Origin: Bacteroidota bacterium
Lineage (GTDB): Bacteria > Bacteroidota > Bacteroidia > 2-12-FULL-35-15
Direction: 5' to 3'
NCBI GenBank assembly: GCA_947449315.1
Contig: CANFRC010000003.1
Span: 62,001 to 126,000, forward strand
Length of the DNA: 64,000 nucleotides
Below the pieces are notes generated by a model that saw only the letters and a program-made list of their open reading frames with translations, had not been told where the DNA came from and ran no database searches. The first letter of the stretch is position 1; each line of letters starts with the position of its first letter. A program made the position numbers and the translations under genes. Positions 8,996-17,484 of this stretch are shown one piece after another.

Positions 8996-10597
8996 TTAAA
9001 TGCTACTTGCGCCTAACATCAATACAGGATTTTCGATACTGTGTTTCAAGGTTTGCAAAAAGGCAGAACCTAACGCACCGTCAACAACTCTATGATCGCA
9101 TGACAAGGTAACTTTCATAATGTTTCCTGGAACAACTTGCCCATTTTTAACAACAGGTGTTTGTTTGATTCCTCCTACTGCTAAAATACACGCATCAGGA
9201 GGATTAATGATTGCTGTAAATTCTTCGATACCAAACATACCCAAATTAGAAATGGTAAATGTATTTCCTTCCCAATCGCTTGGTTGTAATTTTTTATCTT
9301 TTGCTTTCGCTGCAAATGTGCGCACTTCTGTTCCGATCTGTGTTAAGGTTTTACCATCAGCAAAACGAACCACAGGAACTAACAAGCCATCTTCTACAGC
9401 AACTGCTACTCCAATATGAATATGATTATTGTAACGAATACGATCGCCTAACCAGGATGAATTTACTTTTGGATGTTTGCGCAAACTAGCCGCAACTGCT
9501 TTTATTACAAGATCATTAAATGATATTTTAGTCCCGGCAACTGAATTAATAGCTTCGCGTGCTTTTATCGCTTCGTCCATATCTATTTCCATTGTTAAAT
9601 AGAAATGAGGTGCAGAAAATTTACTTTCCGCTAAACGCTTTGCAATAACTTTGCGCATCTGAGAAACAGGTTCTTCTGTAAAACTTTCAACACCAACAAA
9701 AGCTGGCACTAACGAACCATTCGATTTAAAATTATCAATGTCACGTTTGATAATACGCCCATTATCACCACTGCCTCTTAAGGCGGAAACGCTAATCCCT
9801 TTATCCTCTGCTAACTTTTTTGCTAGTGGAGAAATTTTCATTCGATCACCGTTATTTGTTGCTAAAGACTGCGCGTTATTTATCGAATTTGTTTTCGGTT
9901 CTGATTGTTGAGCAACAACTTCTACTTTTTTCTCTTCTACTTTAGGAACAGAAGCCCCATTTTTCTCTGCTTCAATAATTGCTGAAACATCTTCTCCACC
10001 TTTTCCTAAGATCGCTAAAATAGAATCTACAGGAGCGCCCTTTCCTTCTTGCACTCCAATATAAAGTATAACTCCATTTTGAAAGGACTCAAATTCCATC
10101 GTTGCTTTATCCGTTTGGATATCAGCAAGCAACTCACCTGACTTCACCTTATCTCCAACTTTTTTATGCCATTTTGCAACAACACCATCTGTCATGGTAT
10201 CACTTAATTTCGGCATACGCACAACCTGAACAGACTCCGGAATTTTCACTGCAGTAACAGGAGTTGACATTGTTTCTTTATTCACTTCACTTTTTATTTC
10301 TTCTTTGGCAGCAGCATTTTGTTTCGCTTCTCCAGCGAGTAATGCAGAAATATCTTCTCCATCTTTTCCTAAGATCGCAAGTATAGACTCAACAGGTGCA
10401 CCCTTTCCTTCTTGAACACCAATGTGTAACAATACACCGTTTTGAAAGGATTCAAACTCCATCGTAGCTTTATCTGTTTCGATATCTGCTAGCAACTCAC
10501 CTGATTTAACTTTATCACCTACTTTTTTATGCCATTTTGCAACAACACCATCCGTCATGGTATCACTTAGTTTGGGCATTCGGACTATTTCAGCCAT
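8996..10597 (-). CDS. pdhC: Pyruvate dehydrogenase E2, dihydrolipoamide acetyltransferase, with two lipoyl domains
   Basis: This 533-residue E2 transfers acetyl groups to CoA in the pyruvate dehydrogenase complex. It has two nearly identical lipoyl domains (about residues 1-82 and 125-207), each with the lipoylated lysine in ETDKATME or QTDKATME. A peripheral subunit-binding domain follows (about 252-290, ISPLAKKLAEDKGI), then the catalytic domain ending with the active-site motif SCDHRVVDGA. Low-complexity linkers separate the domains. It lies 42 bp downstream of pdhA in a probable operon. No E1 beta gene is adjacent, so pdhB must be elsewhere. Confidence 0.95.
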   Translation of the reverse strand: MAEIVRMPKLSDTMTDGVVAKWHKKVGDKVKSGELLADIETDKATMEFESFQNGVLLHIGVQEGKGAPVESILAILGKDGEDISALLAGEAKQNAAAKEEIKSEVNKETMSTPVTAVKIPESVQVVRMPKLSDTMTDGVVAKWHKKVGDKVKSGELLADIQTDKATMEFESFQNGVILYIGVQEGKGAPVDSILAILGKGGEDVSAIIEAEKNGASVPKVEEKKVEVVAQQSEPKTNSINNAQSLATNNGDRMKISPLAKKLAEDKGISVSALRGSGDNGRIIKRDIDNFKSNGSLVPAFVGVESFTEEPVSQMRKVIAKRLAESKFSAPHFYLTMEIDMDEAIKAREAINSVAGTKISFNDLVIKAVAASLRKHPKVNSSWLGDRIRYNNHIHIGVAVAVEDGLLVPVVRFADGKTLTQIGTEVRTFAAKAKDKKLQPSDWEGNTFTISNLGMFGIEEFTAIINPPDACILAVGGIKQTPVVKNGQVVPGNIMKVTLSCDHRVVDGALGSAFLQTLKHSIENPVLMLGASSI

Positions 10598-10639
10598 ATT
10601 ATTTTTTTAGGATTTTAAGATTTAGGATTTCTTGAATTG

Positions 10640-11686
10640 TTATTCGATAATGAATGGATAATCTTCCTGAACATACACATCTTTGAATAATTCGTCAGCT
10701 GCTGGATAAGGCGATTCTTCACCAAACTTTACAGATTCCGCAACGATGTCTTCCACTTTTTGCTCTGCTGCTTCTATCTGCGCATCCGTCATCCATTTAT
10801 TCACTTTGATAGTTGCCAACACTTTTTCGATAGGATCTTGTGCTTGGTACTCTTTTACTTCATCTTTTGTTCTATAGGTTTGTGCATCACTCATCGAGTG
10901 CCCTTTGTATCGGTATGTTTTCATTTCCAATAATGTAGGGCCATCGCCTTTACGGGCTCTAGCAACAGCCTCTTCAATTGCTTCATGAACCGCTTCACAA
11001 GTCATTCCATCAACTGCTTTTGAAGGCATCTCGTAGGACAAACCCAACTTCCATAAATCATGAACATTGGAGGTTCGTTCAACAGATGTACCCATAGCAT
11101 AATTGTTATTTTCAATAATAAAAATAACCGGCAATTTCCATAACATCGCCATATTGAACGCTTCATGCAATGCACCTTGACGCACAGCGCCATCGCCCAT
11201 ATAACAAAGCGTTACATTATCATTCCCGTTATATTTATCCGCAAAAGCAATGCCCGCTCCTAATGGAATTTGACCTCCAACAATACCATGCCCTCCAAAG
11301 AAATTAAATTCTTTAGAAAAAATATGCATAGATCCTCCTTTGCCTTTTGAACAACCGGTAACCTTTGCCATCATTTCGGCCATAATGTATTTAGGGTGTA
11401 AACCACGACCAATTGGATGTGCGTGATCTCGATACGCAGTGATAACACGGTCTTCTCTTCTTAACACAGATTCAGATCCTGCAACCAAAGCTTCTTGCCC
11501 AATATAAAGATGGCAAAACCCTCTTATTTTTTGTTGAATATATAATTGACCTGTTTTCTCTTCGAATTTACGCATCAGCAACATTGATTCAAACCATTTG
11601 ATATAGGTTTCTTTGCTGAACTTGGTGGTTGATTTTGTTTCTGCCACTTTTGTTGGTGTTTTTGTTTTACTTACTACTTTTTCCAT
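10640..11686 (-). CDS. pdhA: Pyruvate dehydrogenase E1 component subunit alpha
   Basis: E1 alpha (348 residues) decarboxylates pyruvate with thiamine diphosphate. The ThDP motif is visible as GDGAVRQGALHEAFNMA followed by IIENNNYAMGT, and the phosphorylation-loop region YRYKGHSMSD is conserved. The first 20 residues are a Lys/Thr-rich extension. Start is ATG 11686. It is followed by pdhC and preceded by cdd on the same strand, the arrangement often found beside porV-porU in Bacteroidota. Function requires the E1 beta subunit, not in this window. Confidence 0.96.
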   Translation of the reverse strand: MEKVVSKTKTPTKVAETKSTTKFSKETYIKWFESMLLMRKFEEKTGQLYIQQKIRGFCHLYIGQEALVAGSESVLRREDRVITAYRDHAHPIGRGLHPKYIMAEMMAKVTGCSKGKGGSMHIFSKEFNFFGGHGIVGGQIPLGAGIAFADKYNGNDNVTLCYMGDGAVRQGALHEAFNMAMLWKLPVIFIIENNNYAMGTSVERTSNVHDLWKLGLSYEMPSKAVDGMTCEAVHEAIEEAVARARKGDGPTLLEMKTYRYKGHSMSDAQTYRTKDEVKEYQAQDPIEKVLATIKVNKWMTDAQIEAAEQKVEDIVAESVKFGEESPYPAADELFKDVYVQEDYPFIIE

Positions 11687-11742
11687 AGTCTGTGATTTGT
11701 GTAAGATTACAAATTTAACAATAATAATTCAAATCCTAAACC

Positions 11743-12234
11743 TTATGCTTTTTTAAGTTGTTCTGCTTTAAACATAAATGGCAGAAGGTCTGCAATACTG
11801 TCCATTACACGTATTTTTCCCGTTTCACCAGCCAATATTGTCCGAATCACCGAATGGTGCATCATTTCATACTCCGACATGGCCTGACGACAAGCACCAC
11901 AAGGCGAAAGAGGCTCATCCACATGAAACGATTTCGACTTACACGTGACGGCAATTGTTTTGATCGCGACATTGGGATATTGCGCTCCCGCAGCATAAAT
12001 AGCAACGCGTTCAGCACACAGTCCGCTTGGATAGGCTACATTTTCCTGATTATTGCCACTTACAACAACTCCATTCTCCAATAATAAAGCGGCACCTACA
12101 TAAAAATTAGAATAAGGAGCATAGGCGAGATCACTTGCTTCCCGCGCTTTTTGAAGTAATTCCTGATCGATACTGCTCAACTCACTCTCAGACTCATACT
12201 CAGTATATGATATTTTCAATTCCAATTTTTTCAT
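11743..12234 (-). CDS. cdd: Cytidine deaminase
   Basis: This 163-residue enzyme deaminates cytidine and deoxycytidine to uridine and deoxyuridine for pyrimidine salvage. The zinc and catalytic residues are in CAERVAIYAAG (Cys-Ala-Glu) and PCGACRQ, with YSNFYVGAALL upstream as in the homotetrameric family. About 30 residues precede the usual start of the catalytic domain. Start is ATG 12234. A TACATTTG -7-like box lies at 12255-12262 on the minus strand but without a well-spaced -33 element. Probably the first gene of the cdd-pdhA-pdhC cluster. Confidence 0.94.
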   Translation of the reverse strand: MKKLELKISYTEYESESELSSIDQELLQKAREASDLAYAPYSNFYVGAALLLENGVVVSGNNQENVAYPSGLCAERVAIYAAGAQYPNVAIKTIAVTCKSKSFHVDEPLSPCGACRQAMSEYEMMHHSVIRTILAGETGKIRVMDSIADLLPFMFKAEQLKKA

Positions 12235-12545
12235 ACCAGTGAATTAATTACGAACAAATGTAAGAGTTTTCAGGCAATAAAAGCTTCTCAATTAGATTTG
12301 ACTAATCAGACACTTTTTTTGATCGTTATCGCAAGTTTTAATAATTAATATCGTCAAAACGGATATATTAAAGTAATCTGTATTGATCAGAGTAACAGAA
12401 TAAAACTAGTTCATTCAAAAGTTAATTATAAGTTTGAATAGCAGAATTTATTAATTAACTTTGTTGATATTGCAATAACAAAAAAAATTAAAATGTTACA
12501 TACTTAGTGTTAACATTTTATTAATTATTCTTTAATGAAAAACAG
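12235..12545. other. 311-bp AT-rich intergenic region between cdd and the VTC operon
   Basis: There is no ORF of note. It holds divergent promoters: the -7-like box for cdd (12255-12262, minus) and a full-consensus plus-strand promoter (12434-12463). Three contiguous 11-mers starting TTAAC or TTAAT lie at 12510-12542, immediately before the first ATG, but they are downstream of the promoter. Confidence 0.6.
12434..12463 (+). promoter_or_regulatory. Bacteroidota-type promoter of the VTC operon
   Basis: TTG at 12434-12436 is followed after exactly 19 nt by TAACTTTG (12456-12463), a perfect match to the TAnnTTTG -7 consensus. Transcription would start near 12468, giving a leader of about 75-80 nt before the ATG at 12546. 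Confidence 0.75.
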
Positions 12546-12947
12546 ATGAAACGACTATTCGCAATTTTAATACTGACAACTCTTATCGCCACTACTTCTT
12601 GTAAAAAATCGGCAGGCCAAGGAGGGAACTCTACAATTAAAGGAAATGTATGGGGACAAAATTGGAATAGCAGTTTTACAATTATGTCAGGGGAAGGTCC
12701 TGCAAAAGATCAAGATGTCTATATTATCTATGGTGATGAAACAAGCTATGGCGATAAAATATCTACCTCTCCAGATGGATCATTTACATTTCAATACTTG
12801 CGCCCTGGCAAATACAAAATATATTCTTATTCAAAAACGCTTGCAACAGCAACCAACCCAAATGGGATCATTGAAGTTGTGGTTGATACAGAAATAACCA
12901 AGAAAAAACAAACTATTGATGTTGGCAAATTACAGGTGAATATCTAA
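12546..12947 (+). CDS. Small lipoprotein with a carboxypeptidase-regulatory/SdrD-B-like beta fold
   Basis: The 133-residue protein starts with a lipoprotein signal: a hydrophobic segment and ATTSC with the acylated Cys at residue 19. The mature part contains a short beta-rich domain with SPDGSFTFQYLRPGKYKIYS (about residues 76-95), the pattern of CarboxypepD_reg or prealbumin-like modules, followed by a Lys/Thr-rich strand. No enzyme motif is visible. It is the first gene of an operon with a VTC polymerase, so a role at the cell envelope in that system is likely but not shown. Confidence 0.65.
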   Translation: MKRLFAILILTTLIATTSCKKSAGQGGNSTIKGNVWGQNWNSSFTIMSGEGPAKDQDVYIIYGDETSYGDKISTSPDGSFTFQYLRPGKYKIYSYSKTLATATNPNGIIEVVVDTEITKKKQTIDVGKLQVNI

Positions 12948-12957
12948 TTGTTATAAT

Positions 12958-13530
12958 ATGAGAACGAAAGCAATCTTAATTCTTTTTATGCAGTTATGTT
13001 TGATCACTATTGTATCGGCACAAAGTAAAAAAGAAATAAAAAAATTTAAAATAAAGTCCGTTACCATTTCAGCAACAGATGTAAATGCCGATGGTAACGA
13101 AAAGACCCGAAACGACTCTTACCAAAAATTTGATTCCAACGGAGAAGTAATTGAAGATGTTGAATACAACAAAGACGGCACATTTAAAAAGAAAGAGTCT
13201 AGAAAATTCAATAAAAATTCTGATCCAATAGAAGAAATAATATTTGATGAAAAAGCAGATGTAAAAAAGAAAACCGTTACTGAATACAACGTAAACAATG
13301 ACAAAACGGTAGAAACAATATATGATAGCAAGGGTAAAGTTTTAGAAAAGACTATGTTTGTTTACAATGCTAAAGGAGAAAAAACTGTTGAGATCACAAG
13401 TGACGAAAAAGGCAATACAACAAAAAAAATGCTATATGCCTATGATAAAAACAGTATGAAAATAGAAAGAAAAACATTTGACTCTAAAGGCACTTTAATT
13501 TCCATTAGAAAATACACTTATCAATACTAA
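12958..13530 (+). CDS. Secreted Lys-rich repeat protein of the VTC operon (unknown function)
   Basis: I do not recognise a named family. The 190-residue product has a signal peptide (residues 1-21, ending VSAQ) and then about six degenerate repeats of 18-22 residues, with a YD/SKGK turn followed by a KKxxxYxYN-type strand (for example YDSKGKVLEKTMFVYN). These resemble the beta-strand repeats of YD/RHS-like or MORN-like secreted proteins. The mature region is rich in Lys (and Glu/Asp). It starts 10 bp after the lipoprotein gene and ends 3 bp before the polymerase gene, so it is surely co-transcribed. A basic extracytoplasmic protein next to a polyphosphate synthase could bind polyanions; that is speculation. 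Confidence 0.6.
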   Translation: MRTKAILILFMQLCLITIVSAQSKKEIKKFKIKSVTISATDVNADGNEKTRNDSYQKFDSNGEVIEDVEYNKDGTFKKKESRKFNKNSDPIEEIIFDEKADVKKKTVTEYNVNNDKTVETIYDSKGKVLEKTMFVYNAKGEKTVEITSDEKGNTTKKMLYAYDKNSMKIERKTFDSKGTLISIRKYTYQY

Positions 13531-13533
13531 ACC

Positions 13534-14298
13534 TTGCAAGACTTAAATGCTATATTAAGATCATTCGAGCCAATCACATTGCAAGATATGGATAGTGTAA
13601 AATTAATGGACAGAACAGATACAAAATTTGTTTTCGCACTCGCTCAATTACCTGAGATGCTGGAGCAACTGAAAAATGATTACTGCGTGTTGGATGTAAA
13701 CGGAAACAGGATCAGCAGATACGAATCACTTTATTTTGACACCAAAAACTTTGATCTATATCACAGCCACCACAGAGGAAAACCCAGCAGATTTAAAGTA
13801 CGATTTAGAAAATATGTTGAATCAGAATTAAATTTCTTTGAAGTTAAATTTAAAAATAATAAAGGCCGAACCACCAAAGACCGAGTAAAACAGCATCAGA
13901 TCGACGGATCGATCAGAGATAATGCGGAAACACTTTTAAACGACAAAACACCTTTACGCTCCGATAAGCTTGAGGCAAAAATCTGGGTTAATTATTCCAG
14001 AATAACTTTTGTAAACAAACATTCGCCTGAACGCGTTACGATAGATATTGATTTAACGTTCAAAACGGATGATCAAAAAAAAACAATAGATAATTTAGTA
14101 ATTGCAGAGGTAAAACAAGACAAAGCTTTTGTTTCGGCATTTATCAAATTAATGAAGAAAAGTCACATACGGGAAGGATCAATAAGCAAATATTGTTATG
14201 GCGTAATTAGCATATTCAGCAAAATAAAACATAACAATTTCAAACCAAACTTAATTTTAATAAAAAAAATACTTTATGGTACTATTGCAGGAACTTAA
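13534..14298 (+). CDS. VTC-domain polyphosphate polymerase-like protein (TTG start)
   Basis: This 254-residue protein has the features of the VTC/triphosphate tunnel metalloenzyme fold: RTDTKFVF (about residues 26-33), SLYFDTKNF (about 69-77), the basic strand RFKVRFRKY (about 88-96), FEVKFKNNKGR (about 104-114), a TIDIDL strand (about 171-176), IAEVKQ, and terminal SKYCYG. In yeast Vtc4 the equivalent basic and acidic residues line the tunnel that polymerises ATP gamma-phosphate into polyphosphate. The start must be TTG 13534: an in-frame stop lies at 13528-13530 and the next ATG would remove the first 18 residues. The 3' end overlaps the DUF4956 gene by 23 bp, which indicates coupling. Confidence 0.82.
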   Translation: MQDLNAILRSFEPITLQDMDSVKLMDRTDTKFVFALAQLPEMLEQLKNDYCVLDVNGNRISRYESLYFDTKNFDLYHSHHRGKPSRFKVRFRKYVESELNFFEVKFKNNKGRTTKDRVKQHQIDGSIRDNAETLLNDKTPLRSDKLEAKIWVNYSRITFVNKHSPERVTIDIDLTFKTDDQKKTIDNLVIAEVKQDKAFVSAFIKLMKKSHIREGSISKYCYGVISIFSKIKHNNFKPNLILIKKILYGTIAGT

Positions 14299-14923
14299 CA
14301 CAGAAGAAAATGTTGCAACAGGATTTGCTTTATTTGAAAAACTAGGCGCAAAATTTTTCATGCGTTTGCTCATCGATTTCTTATCGGTATTTATTCTGAT
14401 CCGCTTAATTTACTTTCCTGTTTATAAAAACAGAGAGAACTTTTTCACATTGTTTATTTTCAATTTGATCATCTTCCTGATAACTTTTATTTTGAACAAG
14501 TCAGACATGAGCATGGGAGCAGCATTTGGGCTATTTGCTGTTTTCTCGATGTTAAAATACAGAACAGAAGGTATCAGTACAAAAGACATGACCTATATGT
14601 TTCTTGTAATTGCAATGGGTCTGATAACGGCCTTAAGCAAGGGAAGCTGGCTGGAATTATCTTTTATTAACGGTATTATTTTAATTTTCACATTTGCATT
14701 GGAAACCACCATCTTAATGAAAAAAGAAGTTTCTAAAACAATTCAATATGAAAACATTGAAATGATAAAACCTGAATTTCGACACGAATTATATGCTGAT
14801 CTTGAAAACAGAATGGGAATTAAAATTAATCGTATCGTTATTGGGAAAATTGATTTCTTAAAAGACACTGCAATTATTAGAGTTTATTACTATGAACCAA
14901 AAAGTTCAATAGAAGCATTTTAA
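14276..14923 (+). CDS. DUF4956 integral membrane protein
   Basis: The 215-residue protein has about four predicted membrane segments (near residues 31-48, 58-73, 82-95 with the GAAFGLFAVFSMLKYRTEGI motif, and 105-145) and a cytosolic C-terminal domain of about 65 residues. The LFAVFSMLKYRTE motif is typical of DUF4956. In many bacteria DUF4956 genes sit beside VTC-domain polymerase genes, as here, where the two overlap by 23 bp. The likely role is the membrane channel or anchor of a polyphosphate-synthesising complex, analogous to the membrane part of eukaryotic VTC; this has not been shown from sequence. Confidence 0.8.
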   Translation: MVLLQELNTEENVATGFALFEKLGAKFFMRLLIDFLSVFILIRLIYFPVYKNRENFFTLFIFNLIIFLITFILNKSDMSMGAAFGLFAVFSMLKYRTEGISTKDMTYMFLVIAMGLITALSKGSWLELSFINGIILIFTFALETTILMKKEVSKTIQYENIEMIKPEFRHELYADLENRMGIKINRIVIGKIDFLKDTAIIRVYYYEPKSSIEAF

Positions 14924-14949
14924 ACTCAAAAATAATTCTAAATAAAAAG

Positions 14950-15630
14950 ATGAAAAAAATTGCCCTGTTATTTTTTATTGCTTTTATCACAACCCATTCA
15001 ATCGCTCAAACAAGCAATGATGCTGGTTTATGGGCAACATTCAACATAGACAAAAAACTGAGTAAGAAAATTGGCGTATTTATTTCTGAAGAATATCGAG
15101 CAAGAGAAAATTTTACATGCAACAATTTATTGTATACTGATCTAGGTGTTTCTTTCAAACCTCTTGATTTTTTAAAAGTTTCATTGGCATACCGATGCAT
15201 TGAAAAATTTCAGTTAGACAAAACCATCAGCTTTCGTCATCGCGGAATGCTTGATATTACTTTAAAGAAAAAGTTTGGCGCCTTTGGACTTTCTTACCGT
15301 CAACGTATTCAAGCGGAAGTTAGAAATGTTTATTCGAGTGACAATGGTAGTTTACCTGAATGGTATTCACGAAATAAATTTGAAGTGAAGTACGATCTAA
15401 ACAAACCAATAACACCCTATTTAGCTGCAGAATTCCGCTACCAGATTAACAATCCAAGATCTGCTGAATCAGATAACACCTGGCACCGAGACCGTTATTT
15501 TGTGGGACTTGATTATAAAAGAAACGACAAAAACGCTTTCGGATTATACTATATGATCCAACGAGAATACAATGTATCTTCACCTCAGGATCTTTTTATT
15601 TTAGGAGTAGAATATAGCTTATCCTTATAA
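14950..15630 (+). CDS. DUF2490 outer-membrane beta-barrel-like protein
   Basis: This 226-residue protein has a signal peptide (1-19, ending SIAQ) followed by alternating amphipathic strands typical of DUF2490 outer-membrane proteins. Examples are LWATFNIDKKLSKKIGVFIS, the repeated RxRQRIQ / FRYQIN pattern and a C-terminal strand ending in Leu. It is the last gene of the VTC operon, starting 26 bp after DUF4956. Its stop lies one base from the stop of the converging ispF gene, with no terminator between them. Its place suggests an outer-membrane partner for the polymerase system, but no direct link is visible. Confidence 0.7.
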   Translation: MKKIALLFFIAFITTHSIAQTSNDAGLWATFNIDKKLSKKIGVFISEEYRARENFTCNNLLYTDLGVSFKPLDFLKVSLAYRCIEKFQLDKTISFRHRGMLDITLKKKFGAFGLSYRQRIQAEVRNVYSSDNGSLPEWYSRNKFEVKYDLNKPITPYLAAEFRYQINNPRSAESDNTWHRDRYFVGLDYKRNDKNAFGLYYMIQREYNVSSPQDLFILGVEYSLSL

Positions 15631-15631
15631 A

Positions 15632-16108
15632 TTATTTCTGGATCAAAGCAACAGCATAGGCGCATACACCTTCTTCTCTTCCAACATACCCCATTTGTTC
15701 ATTTGTGGTGGCTTTAATTGCAATATCATTCACCTCTACATTTAAAATAGCAGCAAGTGTTTTTTTCATATCAACGATATGCGGGTTTATTTTGGGTTGC
15801 TCAAGAACCAATGTACAATCAATATTACCAATCGAATAACCTTCTTGTATTAAAAGATCATTCACGCGGGTCAATAAAATCTTACTATCGATACCCTTAA
15901 ATTCTGACGAAGTATCAGGAAAATGAAAGCCAATATCTCTCATTCCGGAAGCACCGAGCAATGCATCGCAGATAGCATGTATCAGCACATCGGCATCCGA
16001 ATGCCCCACAGCACCTTTTGAATGCGATAATTTTATTCCGCCCAACCAAAGTTCTTTGCCTGCTTTTAGTTGATGAACATCAAAGCCAAATCCTACTCTT
16101 ACTTTCAT
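15632..16108 (-). CDS. ispF: 2-C-methyl-D-erythritol 2,4-cyclodiphosphate synthase
   Basis: IspF (158 residues) makes MEcPP in the non-mevalonate isoprenoid pathway. The metal-binding residues are in FGFDVHQL (Asp and His) and HSDADVLIHAICDALLGA; DIGFHFPDT and the C-terminal KATTNEQMGYVGREEG complete the active site at the trimer interface. Length is normal. Start is ATG 16108. It lies downstream of porV but is separated by an intrinsic terminator, so it probably has its own promoter. Confidence 0.97.
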   Translation of the reverse strand: MKVRVGFGFDVHQLKAGKELWLGGIKLSHSKGAVGHSDADVLIHAICDALLGASGMRDIGFHFPDTSSEFKGIDSKILLTRVNDLLIQEGYSIGNIDCTLVLEQPKINPHIVDMKKTLAAILNVEVNDIAIKATTNEQMGYVGREEGVCAYAVALIQK

Positions 16109-16129
16109 ATTTTTTTGTTTGATCGATTA

Positions 16130-16170
16130 TAAAAAAACACCCACATTCAAAATAGATTATGAATGTGGGC
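16130..16170 (-). terminator. Intrinsic terminator of porU-porV
   Basis: A 10-bp stem CCCACATTCA / TGAATGTGGG with a T-rich tail (TGTTTTTTTA) on the minus strand, between porV and ispF. Confidence 0.85.
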
Positions 16171-16193
16171 ATTTACAATTTTCTCAGTATTTA

Positions 16194-17453
16194 TTATTCA
16201 GTTTTTTTATCTTCTTCATTATTTTGAGCTTTAAAAGCATCAAAGTCAAACGTTAACGTAAATCTCAATGTATTAGAAAGCGGATTAGGCTGTTGCGTTG
16301 GAATAAGATATGCGAAATCTAATCCGAATACATTGTACTTCACTCCTGCACCTAAAGTAAAGAACTGACGATTTCCTTTGGTTGGATGCTCATAAAAATA
16401 TCCGGCACGGATTGCAAATAAATGATTGTACCAATATTCCATTCCCAAAGAATAATTTATTTCTCGTAACTCTTCTTTACTACCACCAGGTGCATCGTTG
16501 AAAGAACCAAAGATCCCTTCTGCAATACCTCTGTTGGGATCTTTTCCAGCAGCAATCACCGGATCACCGTTTGCGTCTCTTACTACAGCACCATTTGTTG
16601 GGTCTATTTTATAAACAGGAGGTGTGGGAACTAATAATTTATTTACGTCGCCCAATATTGAAATAGAATTGTAATCGTCTAGGCTGACATTTAAAGATCC
16701 GCCTAAGCGCAAATTGATTGGAATAAAATCCGAGTTCCCAGAACCATTTCTGTCCGAATAGGTCATTTTATTACCAATATTTGAGATGTTTATTCCTGCA
16801 GCAACGATTGCTTTTTTATCGCCAAGTTTTACTTTCTCTTTTTTGTATAAAGCTGAAATATCAACAGCGATTGCGCGACCAGGTCTTGTTTGAGCGCTTC
16901 CTACTAAAGCACCACCTGTTAAGTTAGAATTAATGAACCTTACAGCACCTCCAACAGAAAAATTATCGGACAATTTCGTTCCATACGCCACATCAATGGC
17001 AAATTCATTTGGTCTGAATTGCCCTGTAGTAACTCCATTGGCATCCGTAAAAGTGATATCTCCTAAAGAAAAATAGCGAAGAGAAGCGGCAATAGTTCCT
17101 TTCTTCTTAAGCTTGTAATAACCCGTTAAATAGGCTAAGTTAATATCGGGCACAAGCTTTCTTAACCAAGGAGTATAAGACACACCAATCGCCATTTTCT
17201 TTTCTGCGAAGCCTAATTTTGAAGGGTTCCAGTGTATTGCATTTACATCATTTAATGATGCACAACCGGCATCACCCATACCACCGGAGCGGGAATCAGG
17301 AGTAATTAACAAGAAAGGAACTGCGGTAGTTATTGTATTTAACTGATCGGCAATCGTTTTGTAATTTGTTGTTTGCCCTTCAAGCTCTGTCTCAACTATA
17401 ACAGCGAAAGCAAGTAATAGTAAACTTTTGCTATATGCTCTGATATCTATCAT
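16194..17453 (-). CDS. porV: Type IX secretion system outer-membrane protein PorV (LptO)
   Basis: PorV (419 residues) is an outer-membrane beta-barrel of the FadL superfamily that collects T9SS cargo and delivers it to the PorU sortase. Visible features are an N-terminal export signal, the region FLLITPDSRSGGMGDAGCAS and AIHWNPSKLGF near residues 48-83, both characteristic of PorV, and a C-terminal strand ending TLTFDFDAF. A cytoplasm-like acidic tail of about 10 residues follows. It starts 31 bp after porU on the same strand, the conserved porU-porV order, and ends at a strong terminator. Confidence 0.94.
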   Translation of the reverse strand: MIDIRAYSKSLLLLAFAVIVETELEGQTTNYKTIADQLNTITTAVPFLLITPDSRSGGMGDAGCASLNDVNAIHWNPSKLGFAEKKMAIGVSYTPWLRKLVPDINLAYLTGYYKLKKKGTIAASLRYFSLGDITFTDANGVTTGQFRPNEFAIDVAYGTKLSDNFSVGGAVRFINSNLTGGALVGSAQTRPGRAIAVDISALYKKEKVKLGDKKAIVAAGINISNIGNKMTYSDRNGSGNSDFIPINLRLGGSLNVSLDDYNSISILGDVNKLLVPTPPVYKIDPTNGAVVRDANGDPVIAAGKDPNRGIAEGIFGSFNDAPGGSKEELREINYSLGMEYWYNHLFAIRAGYFYEHPTKGNRQFFTLGAGVKYNVFGLDFAYLIPTQQPNPLSNTLRFTLTFDFDAFKAQNNEEDKKTE

Positions 17454-17484
17454 TCTTTTTAATTTGGGGTTGCTAATGTACTAA

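Noticed and set aside
12510-12542. Three 11-mers TTAAC/TTAAT/TTAAT just before the first gene of the VTC operon, resembling a Pho box
   Set aside because: They lie downstream of the consensus promoter, and a -7 box 15 nt later would fall inside the coding sequence. The sequence is extremely AT-rich, so chance is likely.
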